This document shows, one piece after another, positions 45,173 through 55,000 of a stretch of 64,000 nucleotides of DNA (position 1 is the first letter of the stretch; every line of letters starts with the position of its first letter). The notes beneath the pieces were generated by a model. It saw nothing but the letters and a program-made list of their open reading frames with translations, did not search any database and was not told the origin of the DNA. Made by a program: the position numbers and the translations under genes. The DNA is from Opitutales bacterium (GTDB lineage Bacteria > Verrucomicrobiota > Verrucomicrobiia > Opitutales > Seribacteraceae): positions 1-64,000 of the forward strand of contig JAOHKZ010000005.1 of assembly GCA_028101545.1 (NCBI GenBank), in the 5' to 3' direction.

Positions 45173-46567
45173 TTACGCTTCGCCCACTGTTGTCTTGCTA
45201 CCGCCGAAGCTGTCAGTCTCGACTCCGAGACGTTGGAGCATGGTCAGGTAGAGATCTGACAGCGGACGTTCTTCATCCGAGACGTTGCTTCTCCAGCCTT
45301 TATCAGATGAAATTCCGGACGAACTGGAATTATTTTCGTCGGTTCCAAACTTGAGATACTGTCCGTGCTTGAAGCCAAGATTGCTTCCGCCGGTAAGGAC
45401 GATCGGGTAGTTACGTGACAAGTGAAAAGCACTGGAGGCGGAACCGAATAAGGTCACGGTATTGTCCAGCATGGTGCCATTACCGTTTGGTTCAGGGGTA
45501 TCCTTCAGTCGCTGAAGGAAACGGCCGTATTCTTCCATGAGGAAGTTGCAGTAGTTGGAGAATTGCTCCCAACCATCTGGCTTCTTGGTATTATGCGAAA
45601 GCTGATGCGTAAGGTTATAACCAATCGCGCGAGCCAGGTAGTCACTGGCTCCAACACCGTTTTCACGACCAATTTGCCAGGTGGCGACCCGGGTGGAGTC
45701 GGTGCGAAAGGCGAGGTAGATCAATTCATACATCGTCTGGACATAGTTAAGCGGATCATCCGGGGTGACATCTAGATTCAGGTGGCTAACGTCTACCTGG
45801 GGCATAGGGATATCAAGCCAGCGCCGGGCTTTCTCGACGCGAATCTCTGTGTCACGAACTGATTGCAGGTATTCGTCGAGAGTGTCCTGGTCGTGACCAG
45901 AGAGCTTTTTGCGAAGCGAGTTAGCATCGCCCATTAAATCATCAAGTGCAGACTGGCAGATGGCCAGACGGCGCTCGGCGTCTTTACCGCTGCTCACAAA
46001 GAGTCTATCAAAAATCCGCTTGGGTCGATTTTCGGCAGGGATTGGACGACCCGCTTGATTGAAAGACAAGGTCTGCGCACCCCTCGGTGAACCAGTGCCA
46101 CCATCGGTTGAGAGCACTAGGGATGAAACACGGGTTTCATCACCAACTACGTTTGCATAGTATTGGTCCAGCGAGATGGAGTTCTGATAGTCCCCGCTGG
46201 CACCGGTGTCAGCTCCGGTCAGGAATTGGTCGGCATTTGAGTGACCATGCACACGACGCACTGCCGGGTGAGACATCCCGCCGACGACCGTCATCTTATC
46301 TCGCAGCGGTTCCAGTGGGCGCAAGCTATTGGTGAGTTGAAAGTAGCGTCCAGGATTGTGCGGGAACCAGCTGAATTCTTTAAACGCAGGATCATCGACT
46401 CGCGGCATGGGGACCCCGTCGGGCTGGTAGAAACAGGCCAGTCGTTTTGGATTTGTAACTGCAGCAGCCGATTTGGCAAAAGTCTCAAAACAGGGCAAGG
46501 CAAGGGCAAAGCCGCTGACCCCGCGCAGAAATTTTCGTCGATCCAATGAAGTTAGTTGAGTACTCAT
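45173..46567 (-). CDS. DUF1552 protein, Tat-exported (second copy)
   Basis: 464 aa. Tat-like signal LDRRKFLRGVSGFALALPCFE. Matches the DUF1552 gene at 29344 in order of motifs (HGHSNADQFLTG, NSISLDQYYANVVG, DQDTLDEYLQSVRDTEIRVEKA, DSTRVATWQIG) but is 45 aa longer and GC-richer. It follows its DUF1592 partner after 6 nt, repeating the cytochrome > DUF1552 order of the sigma operon. Near its C-terminus a SSSSGISSDKG insert is unlike the other copy. Confidence 0.88.
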   Translation of the reverse strand: MSTQLTSLDRRKFLRGVSGFALALPCFETFAKSAAAVTNPKRLACFYQPDGVPMPRVDDPAFKEFSWFPHNPGRYFQLTNSLRPLEPLRDKMTVVGGMSHPAVRRVHGHSNADQFLTGADTGASGDYQNSISLDQYYANVVGDETRVSSLVLSTDGGTGSPRGAQTLSFNQAGRPIPAENRPKRIFDRLFVSSGKDAERRLAICQSALDDLMGDANSLRKKLSGHDQDTLDEYLQSVRDTEIRVEKARRWLDIPMPQVDVSHLNLDVTPDDPLNYVQTMYELIYLAFRTDSTRVATWQIGRENGVGASDYLARAIGYNLTHQLSHNTKKPDGWEQFSNYCNFLMEEYGRFLQRLKDTPEPNGNGTMLDNTVTLFGSASSAFHLSRNYPIVLTGGSNLGFKHGQYLKFGTDENNSSSSGISSDKGWRSNVSDEERPLSDLYLTMLQRLGVETDSFGGSKTTVGEA

Positions 46568-46573
46568 GATTGA

Positions 46574-49500
46574 TTAGGAATTGAAAAGGTTGCTGAGAAT
46601 AATGTTACGAATAAGAGTCTTGAGACCGTCGCCTTCGCGCCGGGTTTTTGCCGTGATCTGTTCCAAACTGGTGCGATCGCCGAAACTCATCGGGCGACCG
46701 AGGGCGTAGGAAGTGAGCTTGTGGGTCATGGCACGGGCAAATTGATCCTGCCGAAGTTCCAGCAGGTAGCGCTTCAGGCCATCCATTCCCTGTAGTTTGT
46801 CGCCATTGAACAGCACGCCAACTGAATCTTCACTCCGCCATTTGCCGAGCGCATCGTAGTTTTCAAAGGCGATGCCCCAGGGATCGATTTTCTCGTGGCA
46901 GGAGGCGCAGGCAGGATCGTTGCGGTGATCGGCCATGCGTTCTTTTAGCGTCATCTTGAGTATCTTGGGATCAGCCAGGTCGATCTCCGGCACGGCGGGC
47001 GGTGGCGGTGGCGGTGGATCATGCAGGATGTTTTCCAGCAGCCAGATGCCGCGCTTTAGTGGATGCGAATGTTCGCCATCTGCATTCATCGCAAGCAATC
47101 CGGCCTGGGTGAGGATACCTCCACGACGGCTCTCAGGCTGCAAATCTACACGGCGAAATTCGCTGCCGAACACTTCTTTGATCCCGTAGTGGTTGGCGAG
47201 TTTTTCATTCAGCATGGTGTAGTCCGAATGCAGGAAATCGAGGATGTTGGAATCCTGCCGAAGCATCTCTGCAAACAACTCGATGGGTTCCTGGCCCATG
47301 GCTTCGCGCAGGTTCTCTTCCACTTCCTGGTAGTCGAGCAGAGCAAGGCCCAACCACTGTCTAACGAAGTGATGAGAAAACCGCGCTGAGCGCTCATCGG
47401 CCAACATACGATCTACCTGCTTTGCAAGTGTGTCGGGTTCACTCATGCGACCTGCCTCAGCTAGTTTCAGTAGTTTCTCATCGGGCACGCTACCCCATAG
47501 GAATATCGCCAGACGGGTTGCCAGATCGAAATTCGTAGGCTCGGGGGATTGCACGATATAGAGAAAGTTCGGCGATGAAATTACGGTAGCGAGCACTTCG
47601 AGCATCGCTTGCTGAGCGTCGTCGCAGGACGGACGGATCGCGTTGAACAAGGCTAGCTTCTTATCCAGTTCCAGTTCGGTCGGAGGGCGTCGCCAGGCCC
47701 GGCACATGAAATTGCTGAGGATTTTTCGAGGATTGGATTCCGGATCCACTCCCTCAGCAAACACTCGCAGATGTGACTCCAGCGGCCACTGATCGTAGTG
47801 GGGCGCAGTGACTTCGATGTAGTCGATGTGAATGCCACTGGAAGACAGATTTTGAAAAACCAGGTATTCGGAAGGGTTCGGTCGCTTGCCCAGTGGATGT
47901 TTACCACGGAAGGCGTTGCGCGAAATTTCGCCGAGGTGGATGTCCATTTCGTAGAACTCCGGGCTGTCTGACGTAGAGGTAACCGTCCATTCACCGACGC
48001 GGAATGAGGTTTTGGAATTGTTACTGGGCTGGTAACCGAAGTTGATGCGCAGGTCAGGGTGCGAGGGCGAATCGTTAGAGGATTGCCAGGCTCTGACACG
48101 CAGACGAAGCGTCCCGCTGGCAGGAAGAAAATCACCGAAATCCAGGAGTTGCTGCGTGTTTCCCGGCAACGCCAAAACATAATTGGAAACTTCGGGAGTT
48201 TCCGGCAATTCCTCAAGGGGGCGGAAACTGTTTCTACCATAACCGGATCGGGACGGGAATCCTCGCCCGGTCTCCAGATTGACGAAATGCGCTTTATTCG
48301 CGTCGTATGTCCAGGCAACCTCCTCCTGCTCCGCAAGCTTTGCTTGGGAAGCGGCGTCTGTTTTCTTCCTGAGTTTCTCAATACTACTTAGTCTGCCTTT
48401 CTGGAAGTTTGCCTCTGCTGATTCACCGGTAATGACATATCGAACCGGCTCCGGTTGCTCGCCACGAACTGTCGCTTTTGACAAGGCAGTGTGAGCGATT
48501 TCCCGATAGGTTTCGAACTGAGCCGAGGTCATCTGCAACATTTCGGAGCTATTCTGAAAGCCATCCTCCGATTCCGTTTCCGGAGGCAAATCCCTGGCGA
48601 AATCATAGGGCAAACCCAGCAGATCCTGAAGGGCGTAGCTGGTTTCGTAGCGGGTCAAACGGCGGAACGAAGTGTGCCCCTGTTCACTGCGCCGAGACTG
48701 GGACGCGACCAGTAACTCCTGCGAAATCCAGTCGACCACTTTGGCTCGATCCGCGTCGGCCAGCTCGACATCTTCTTCATCCGGCGGCGGCATTTCGCCC
48801 TGGCTGACCGTGTCGGTGATCTCTACCCACCAGGCTCCATCCTCGCCGTTAATCATGTCGGGATCGAGGGTGTCGACACGGAATTTTCCCTTCTGCTTAT
48901 CAGGTCCGTGGCACTTCACACAGGAAGCTTCGAGGAGAGGTTTGATTTCATGCTGAAAGGCTGTCAGGTTGGCTTTTGGCGGGCCGTCCGGCACAGCCAA
49001 CGCCTTTGGATCCAAGTATTTGGAAAACTTCTTTCCTTCGCTGCGCAGCTCTTCAATGGTCGGAACCGGTATTTTTTCGCCCAGCGCATCGATTTCCAAA
49101 ATCGCCGAGTGGGTATTGTTGTGCACCTCGCGAAATGTGAAGCGTAGATCGGTGACCGCGTCGAATGACGCGACTACACGCGTCACGGCTAATGCACCAC
49201 TCTTCTTTGCGGTGACTCCGGTAGCAACCGGCTGCCAGGTGGATCCTCCGTCAGAACTGAGAGCGACATCATAGTCCTGCCGGGCACGAGTATCGCGGTT
49301 CCACGAGAAAACGCGAATTTCATCCAGCCGCTTAATGCGCAGGTCTGAATACTTGACCACCCAGGGATCGCCCTGTTCATTTGGTGCAGCAAATATGCGG
49401 TGCCCCCCCGATCCATCGGTCATCCCAAAGTCGGTCCCACTCTGCAGTTTGAGATTGGATTGGAAGCGAACTCCCGAAAGCAGGTCATTCCGAGAAATCT

Positions 49501-49672
49501 CAAAACCAGCTTCCGCAGCCTGAAATGGCTCCTGTTCGTCCAGGTGCACGGAAACTGCCGCCTGCTGCTGCGACTCCTGAGCGATGATGTTGGTCGCTGT
49601 GAGACAGATGAAGATGACGAGTCTTGATATCAAGCACACGTAGTCTGACTGGTTTAAATGAGATTGATTCAT
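46574..49672 (-). CDS. Planctomycete-type cytochrome c protein with N-terminal discoidin-like domain (second copy)
   Basis: 1032 aa from the ATG at 49672, chosen for the signal peptide that follows (CLISRLVIFICLTATNIIA); the track start at 49786 reads through a 21-bp tandem repeat. An N-terminal F5/8C-like region (~40-220; VKYSDLRIKRLDEIRVFSW) is absent from the copy at 30600. Then comes a PSCyt1 heme site C251-VKC-H with MPPPDEE, DUF1587 (RRLTRYETSYALQDLL), DUF1595, DUF1592 (ATRLAIFLWGSVPDE), DUF1588 with C922-ASC-H, and DUF1585. The stretch PPPPPPAVPEIDLADPKI is a short proline linker. Paired with DUF1552 6 nt downstream. Confidence 0.88.
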   Translation of the reverse strand: MNQSHLNQSDYVCLISRLVIFICLTATNIIAQESQQQAAVSVHLDEQEPFQAAEAGFEISRNDLLSGVRFQSNLKLQSGTDFGMTDGSGGHRIFAAPNEQGDPWVVKYSDLRIKRLDEIRVFSWNRDTRARQDYDVALSSDGGSTWQPVATGVTAKKSGALAVTRVVASFDAVTDLRFTFREVHNNTHSAILEIDALGEKIPVPTIEELRSEGKKFSKYLDPKALAVPDGPPKANLTAFQHEIKPLLEASCVKCHGPDKQKGKFRVDTLDPDMINGEDGAWWVEITDTVSQGEMPPPDEEDVELADADRAKVVDWISQELLVASQSRRSEQGHTSFRRLTRYETSYALQDLLGLPYDFARDLPPETESEDGFQNSSEMLQMTSAQFETYREIAHTALSKATVRGEQPEPVRYVITGESAEANFQKGRLSSIEKLRKKTDAASQAKLAEQEEVAWTYDANKAHFVNLETGRGFPSRSGYGRNSFRPLEELPETPEVSNYVLALPGNTQQLLDFGDFLPASGTLRLRVRAWQSSNDSPSHPDLRINFGYQPSNNSKTSFRVGEWTVTSTSDSPEFYEMDIHLGEISRNAFRGKHPLGKRPNPSEYLVFQNLSSSGIHIDYIEVTAPHYDQWPLESHLRVFAEGVDPESNPRKILSNFMCRAWRRPPTELELDKKLALFNAIRPSCDDAQQAMLEVLATVISSPNFLYIVQSPEPTNFDLATRLAIFLWGSVPDEKLLKLAEAGRMSEPDTLAKQVDRMLADERSARFSHHFVRQWLGLALLDYQEVEENLREAMGQEPIELFAEMLRQDSNILDFLHSDYTMLNEKLANHYGIKEVFGSEFRRVDLQPESRRGGILTQAGLLAMNADGEHSHPLKRGIWLLENILHDPPPPPPPAVPEIDLADPKILKMTLKERMADHRNDPACASCHEKIDPWGIAFENYDALGKWRSEDSVGVLFNGDKLQGMDGLKRYLLELRQDQFARAMTHKLTSYALGRPMSFGDRTSLEQITAKTRREGDGLKTLIRNIILSNLFNS

Positions 49673-49736
49673 GAGCGTCACAACTTGACTTCCGGTGGTG
49701 TTAGGATTTGCCACATTTTTTGAAAATAGACTATTA

Positions 49737-49778
49737 AGTTTAATCATATTTGAATTGAGTTTAATCATATCTGAATTC
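49737..49778. repeat. Two tandem 21-bp repeats upstream of the second DUF1592 gene
   Basis: Units 49737-49757 and 49758-49778 share 19 of 21 bases (core AGTTTAATCATAT). They lie ~65-106 bp upstream of the ATG at 49672 in the gap after the SGNH gene. The 21-bp period is two DNA turns, so both units face the same side, as a dimeric regulator site would. If the longer ORF start were used they would encode a repeated MIKLNS. Confidence 0.7.
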
Positions 49779-49786
49779 TTTCGCAA

Positions 49787-50560
49787 CTACGGCCTGCCGT
49801 CTTCCGCAGGTTGTTTTCCTTTGATAAGTGCATAACCCTGGCGCGCGAAGCGTTGACCGAGAGTGATATAACCCTCCGGCCTTTTGTAGTGAACACCGTT
49901 CTGCATTTTTCCATCGACCTCGATATCGTTCAGATCATCGACATCTATCCAGGCGCCGCGAGCGTCTTCATCAACAATTTCGCGTTGTATCTTTCTTATA
50001 GCTACACTTCCGCTCTCGGGGTTATCGATGGCATAATCGCTGATGCGCCCGATAACAATATTCATATCCGGCCGCTGCAGATCACGACGCAGTTTTGTTA
50101 TCAATAGTTTCAAAGCGTCCTTATACGCCGCTTGCGCCCGAGCCTGGGCATCGGTCTCGCCCTGCATCCAGCAGAAGGTGACGGATGTCAGCCTTGGGTG
50201 CTCCTTCAGCGTCTCCTGATACTTATCCAGAATCGGTTGATAAAGCGCGGCCTCCCACCCCCTGTGGATTCTCTTTATACGGCCTTCATCGAGTCCATTC
50301 TTTTTAGCAATATCCTGCCACTCTTCCAGCCATCGGCAAATAGGTTGGCTGCCTTTTGAGACTTTGATATAGACGACCTCTTCGTCTTTAAATAATTTCT
50401 TGGCCTCAGGCATGAAACCGGCATTTGGGTTCATCCGCGCCATATTCGATTGCCCGGAGAGGATGAACAAGTGAACTGGCTTGTTCGCTGCTGTTACTAC
50501 AGATGCAGTGAGCAAGAGTGTTAAAAGAGTGATCGGCGTGAATAATGATAATGTCTTCAA
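49787..50560 (-). CDS. Secreted SGNH esterase (full copy)
   Basis: 257 aa with signal peptide LLTLLLTASVVTA. Block I LFILSGQS38NM, SQPICRWLEEW, block III FCWMQGETDA, NIVIGRISDYA and the C-terminal GVHYKRPEGY supply a full SGNH triad. Paralogous to the gene at 62011 and to the esterase module of the giant protein; all three end or connect near a 'K(G)xQPAEDGRP'-like or linker sequence. Its 5' end is duplicated in the broken gene at 40570. It starts 17 nt after the sulfatase at 50578. Confidence 0.9.
   Translation of the reverse strand: MKTLSLFTPITLLTLLLTASVVTAANKPVHLFILSGQSNMARMNPNAGFMPEAKKLFKDEEVVYIKVSKGSQPICRWLEEWQDIAKKNGLDEGRIKRIHRGWEAALYQPILDKYQETLKEHPRLTSVTFCWMQGETDAQARAQAAYKDALKLLITKLRRDLQRPDMNIVIGRISDYAIDNPESGSVAIRKIQREIVDEDARGAWIDVDDLNDIEVDGKMQNGVHYKRPEGYITLGQRFARQGYALIKGKQPAEDGRP
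50291..50533. repeat. 243-bp duplicated SGNH gene segment (right copy)
   Basis: Gap-free partner of 40645-40887, offset exactly 9,646 bp. This copy lies in the intact gene. Confidence 0.85.
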
Positions 50561-50577
50561 AATAGAGTTGGGTTGGG

Positions 50578-51945
50578 CTAGCGCTTTTTCTTTTCGCTCA
50601 CTGGTTTCGGGATAGGGGCCCTGGTTTCGCTGAGCCAGGCGTTTAACATAGCTTCAAGTTCCTTTGTCTTTTCAGGCATCGACTCGGCTAGATTTTCTTT
50701 CTCGCTGATATCGTTTTTCAGATCATAGAGTTCGATTGGGTCATTGTTGAACCACTTGATCAGCCGGTGGTCCTTGTGCCGAATCGCAGCATGGGGTGTC
50801 GCCCCGCCTCTTCGGTGTCCATGGGGGAAGTACCAGAACAGGGTATCGCGCCCCAGTGATGCATTGGGATCTTTCAGAATGGCGGAAAGATCCAAGCCAT
50901 CCACTTCCTGATTGTGATCCGCATTACCCTTGGCACCCGTGGCATTCAAAATCGTCGGATAGAAATCCATCGTGATGACTGGGCTATCACAAACGCTTCC
51001 GGAAGGAGTGACTCCCGGCCAGCGAACAATCGTCGGTTCGCGAACGCCGCCTTCGTAGGCGGAGCCCTTGCCAGCCCTCAGCGGTGCGTTCCAAGTCTGC
51101 CCCACGAGTCCACCGTTATCCCCAGTGAGAATGATCATGGTTCGATCCGCAATCCCCAGTTTCTCCAGGTGTTCGGTGATTCGACCGACGCTGTCATCGA
51201 CTGACTTCAACAGGGCAGCGTAAGCAGGTCTCTTGTGGCGCTTGCCCGCTGGCTTGTTCTTGAAGTATTCGACCAATTCCGGCTTCCCCATAATCGGTGT
51301 ATGAACCGCGTAGTAGGCGAAATGGAGAAAGAAAGGATCCTCCTTCCAGTCATCGATAATCTTTAGAGCCTCATCGGTGAGTCGATCCGTCAGAAAGTCA
51401 CCCTCCTTGCCGCCAGGAGGTATATTTTCGACCGATTTTTTTCCTTGGTAGGGATGGAAATAGGTCGCCGGCTCTCCCCATTCACCGCCGCCAATATTCA
51501 GATCAAATCCGTGATGGGTCGGATAAAAGTCCTTGTAGTCCTCACGGTTGCGTGGGGCGAGGTGCCATTTCCCAACATGAGCCGTTCGATAGCCGGCTTT
51601 TTTGACGGCCTCGGCGATCGTGGTTTCTTCATGACGAAGCCACATCGTCCGGCCGCTGATGTAGTTGGTCACTCCGTGTTTCGGAGTGTACTTTCCGGTC
51701 ATCAAAGATGCTCTTGTCGGCGAGCACACCGTGCAGGCCGCGTAGCCATTGGTAAACTTCATACCTGAAGCGGCCAGCTTGTCGATGTTCGGCGTTTCGT
51801 AATAATCCGATCCGTAGCAACCGAAGTCAGTCCAGCCAAGATCATCGACCATCAGGAAAATGACATTGGGCCGTAGCTCGGCAAAAGTGACACCAAGCGT
51901 AAGGAGAAAAGAGGTGAGTAGGTAGAAGATCTTATCGAGGTTCAT
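50578..51945 (-). CDS. Exported S1 sulfatase, GC-rich
   Basis: 455 aa with signal peptide IFYLLTSFLLTLGVTFA. MVDDLGWTDFGCYGS and the formylglycine motif C74-S-P-T-R, then ASLMTGKYTPKHG; GKWHLAPR and TGDNGGLVG are present. One sampled 60-nt row is 65% GC, the highest counted here. The C-terminus is basic (SEKKKR). It heads the unit sulfatase > SGNH > DUF1592 > DUF1552 > FucD > TRAP. Confidence 0.92.
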   Translation of the reverse strand: MNLDKIFYLLTSFLLTLGVTFAELRPNVIFLMVDDLGWTDFGCYGSDYYETPNIDKLAASGMKFTNGYAACTVCSPTRASLMTGKYTPKHGVTNYISGRTMWLRHEETTIAEAVKKAGYRTAHVGKWHLAPRNREDYKDFYPTHHGFDLNIGGGEWGEPATYFHPYQGKKSVENIPPGGKEGDFLTDRLTDEALKIIDDWKEDPFFLHFAYYAVHTPIMGKPELVEYFKNKPAGKRHKRPAYAALLKSVDDSVGRITEHLEKLGIADRTMIILTGDNGGLVGQTWNAPLRAGKGSAYEGGVREPTIVRWPGVTPSGSVCDSPVITMDFYPTILNATGAKGNADHNQEVDGLDLSAILKDPNASLGRDTLFWYFPHGHRRGGATPHAAIRHKDHRLIKWFNNDPIELYDLKNDISEKENLAESMPEKTKELEAMLNAWLSETRAPIPKPVSEKKKR

Positions 51946-52022
51946 ATTGTCGAATGAATAGAGTTGTATCTATTTCTTGTATTCTCGGGTAACAGGAACA
52001 TCTATAACCACCATCATCGCAA

Positions 52023-55000
52023 TTAGCGTGGAGCTACCCGCTCCCACAACTGCTGTGCTTCATAGGGTCCAGTCTTTCCTTTTTCCGCACCCCTTATTTT
52101 TTTTACAAAGGCACTGGTGACATCAGCAGGAGCATCCGTCCATGCAGAACGAACATAACTTAAAATGGATGCTATTTCATCATCCCCGAGTGCAGGCCCA
52201 AATCCAGGCATGGCGGCTTCGTAATTCTGCAACTCTCCATTTACTTTGATTTGTCCGCCCAACCCTTTCAGTAAAACTTTGACCAAAATTTCTCGGTCGC
52301 CCGAAACCCAGTCTGAATGAAGAGTCGGAGCAATACTGGGCAACCCCTTCCCTTCTGGTCCGTGACATCCTATGCAAAACATTTTAAATAAGGTTTCACC
52401 CGCCCGTATACGACCCTTGGGAGTATTTGCGGTATTTAATGCCACTCTTTCCTTATCGGCTTTGCTTCCCCGGATCCGCAATGAAGCCGTTCGGGATTTT
52501 AAAGCCGGCATGGGCTCTGCAAATCCTTTCTTCGCCTTGTCCAAGTGAACAAGCGTGGCAAAAGCATTCATCTCTAACGGCCCTTCCTCCGTTTCCAGTT
52601 CGGCAAAGATATGGGTTTGCAAGGCGGGCAGAAGATTAGGAATCTCGAGGAATACCGATTTTTGATCCGGAAGAATTTTTACACTCTTCACCCGGACACG
52701 GTCGTGTCCCTCCTGCGAAGGGCGCTTGACGGAATACTCCAGCGAACCGTAAGCGGGAGAATATTCATAATTCCATTGCTGAACAAAATAGCTCTTTGCC
52801 TGTGAAGCTGCCTTGCCGCTAAGTTTGGAACTGAACTGCAGTTCTATCCCGTTTTCATAGCCATGTACTTTCTTAAGCATGGGGTATGGATTCCCCGTGT
52901 AACGAACGCGTTCAAGGGATCCATCATCGAGGGAATAGTTGCCCCAGCCATCCGACCCGACCGCATAAAACATTCCATCCTTTGGATTGATCGCTCCCCG
53001 CATCCCTCCTGCCCGAAACTCACCCGGCAAAGGAACGATGGTTCCCTGGGCACGGTTGTAATCCGCGTAGTCATCATTTCGCAGGATTTGATACCAGCTT
53101 CCATAGCCGTAACTCAAACCAACAATCTCTCCGCTTAGAGGACCAAAACGTTCAGACACCGGAAACTCAAAACCACCGGTTGAATTATCAATTCCCCGTG
53201 GGAGATAAGCCATGGCTGGAGTAATCTTCTTATCATTCTCCTTGTAAGAATCTTTGTTCAAATGATCTGGCCCCATGCCATAGTAATCGCCTTTCTGCAT
53301 TTCAAGAACTGCCGATGAAGGGGTCCAGATTCCTTCCTGTGGACCGACAAGAAATACACCATCCTGACTTGCTCCCACTGCCATGGCATTACGCATGCCA
53401 CTGGCCAACTGTTCTGGGTCCTTATTCCATGGCTTCCTGTAAGCGGAAGTACTGTTAACGAAATACATATTCCTTTCTTTATCTATGTGAAAACCAAAGG
53501 TTCCGGTATGTCCCATGTATTTGTATGACGGGAAGGAAAAATACTCCTCATAGTAGTCTGCTTCGTCATCCTCATTCAGATCTTTGGGACATACAATGCC
53601 ACCCCGGGTCATGACATGGGGTAAGCCATCGATAACCCGAAGTCCAAAAGGCTGGTCCAACCCGGTTGCGTATCGTTTCCAGGTAACTTCTTTCATACCC
53701 GCTTCCAGACCCATGACTTTCCAAAGATCACCCATCAGAGTGCAAATATATGCCGCCCCATCCTGGTCAAAATCAATACCACTGAACAGCATCATCGAAC
53801 CCCACGGGTTATCAAAAGGAACATCGATACGGTCAATAACATAGGCTTTGTCACTCCCGGCAATCTTCACCTTTTCCTTAAAGAGCTGAGGCCAGTTGGC
53901 TTTTCCTCCCTTGGTCCACATTGGTAAGGGGTCCGTTTTTTGATCAGCTTTGATTGACGAGATCACCTTATCTGCTTCTGCGGAAGGGCCTTCCCAATAA
54001 TAAACTTTATAAGCATTAGCAGTGGCAGAGGATATCCATTTTCCTTTTTTGAGATCTGGGGAAAGCAAAGTTCCTTTATCTTTTGAAAAAGACTTGGCCG
54101 CACCCACGATCGATCTTCCATCCTTGGTGCCCACGATCATATTTCCATTTGTTTTGATCTCCCAATCTTTGTAGCCATCCAGTTTAATAGGAAATAGAGC
54201 GACTCCCTTCTCCAATGCTGAGACCATGCGTACAAAACAGCCATTTTTCATCCGCGAAATATTCTCAAGAAAACGGGTATCACCGATCTCGTAATGCATC
54301 ATCACCCGTCGACCATAGGTGTAATGCCCAAGGTAGCGACTGATTGACTGTCCATCCCTCTCAATCGGACCAAACCATGCACTCAAATCACTGGGCTTTA
54401 CCCCGGTGGGCACAATCACTCCATGAATCAAACCCCAGCGGTGAGGATTGAAGGTGGGGCGACCTTTCCAATAATTAAAATACTCACCGTTTTTATGGTC
54501 GAAAGTTACGGTATAATCTCCGGGAAGCAACAGGTTCAGCATGTTACCTTTGGCAGCCCTATTTTTTATGTTGATTGAATAGGAAGCCTTCAACGCGGGA
54601 CCGTAATCCATCTTATGCCAGCGATAATCCTTGTGCCCGTTTTCGCTGTAATTTCCCCAGTGACCAAAGATTCCCCCATCCAGATCAGTATACGCGGGTA
54701 GTAAATTAAGTTCCTGATCCTTCTGTAAGTGATGTTTCGCCTGGCGTTTGTAAAAGTCGTACATCCGGTAGGTATTGGTTTCCTCCCCCGCAAACTCATA
54801 CCCCGCCCTACCCTTCGAAGTGTCCAGGTAAGGATAAAGAGCCGGTTCTATTTTCGGAGGTGATACCGTGGTACTTACTGCTTCATCATCTTCCACCTCT
54901 TCTTCAACGGACTGGACTTCTTTAAGGTAAATATTTCTAAACCTAACTTTCTTTCCCACAAGTTCCGGCTTCTTTACCCCGTGAACCTGAAGGCCGATAT

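Noticed and set aside
47653-48381. 242-aa - strand ORF within the DUF1592 gene
   Set aside because: Same-strand shifted frame of a real gene with Arg/Pro/Ser-biased composition; a shadow.
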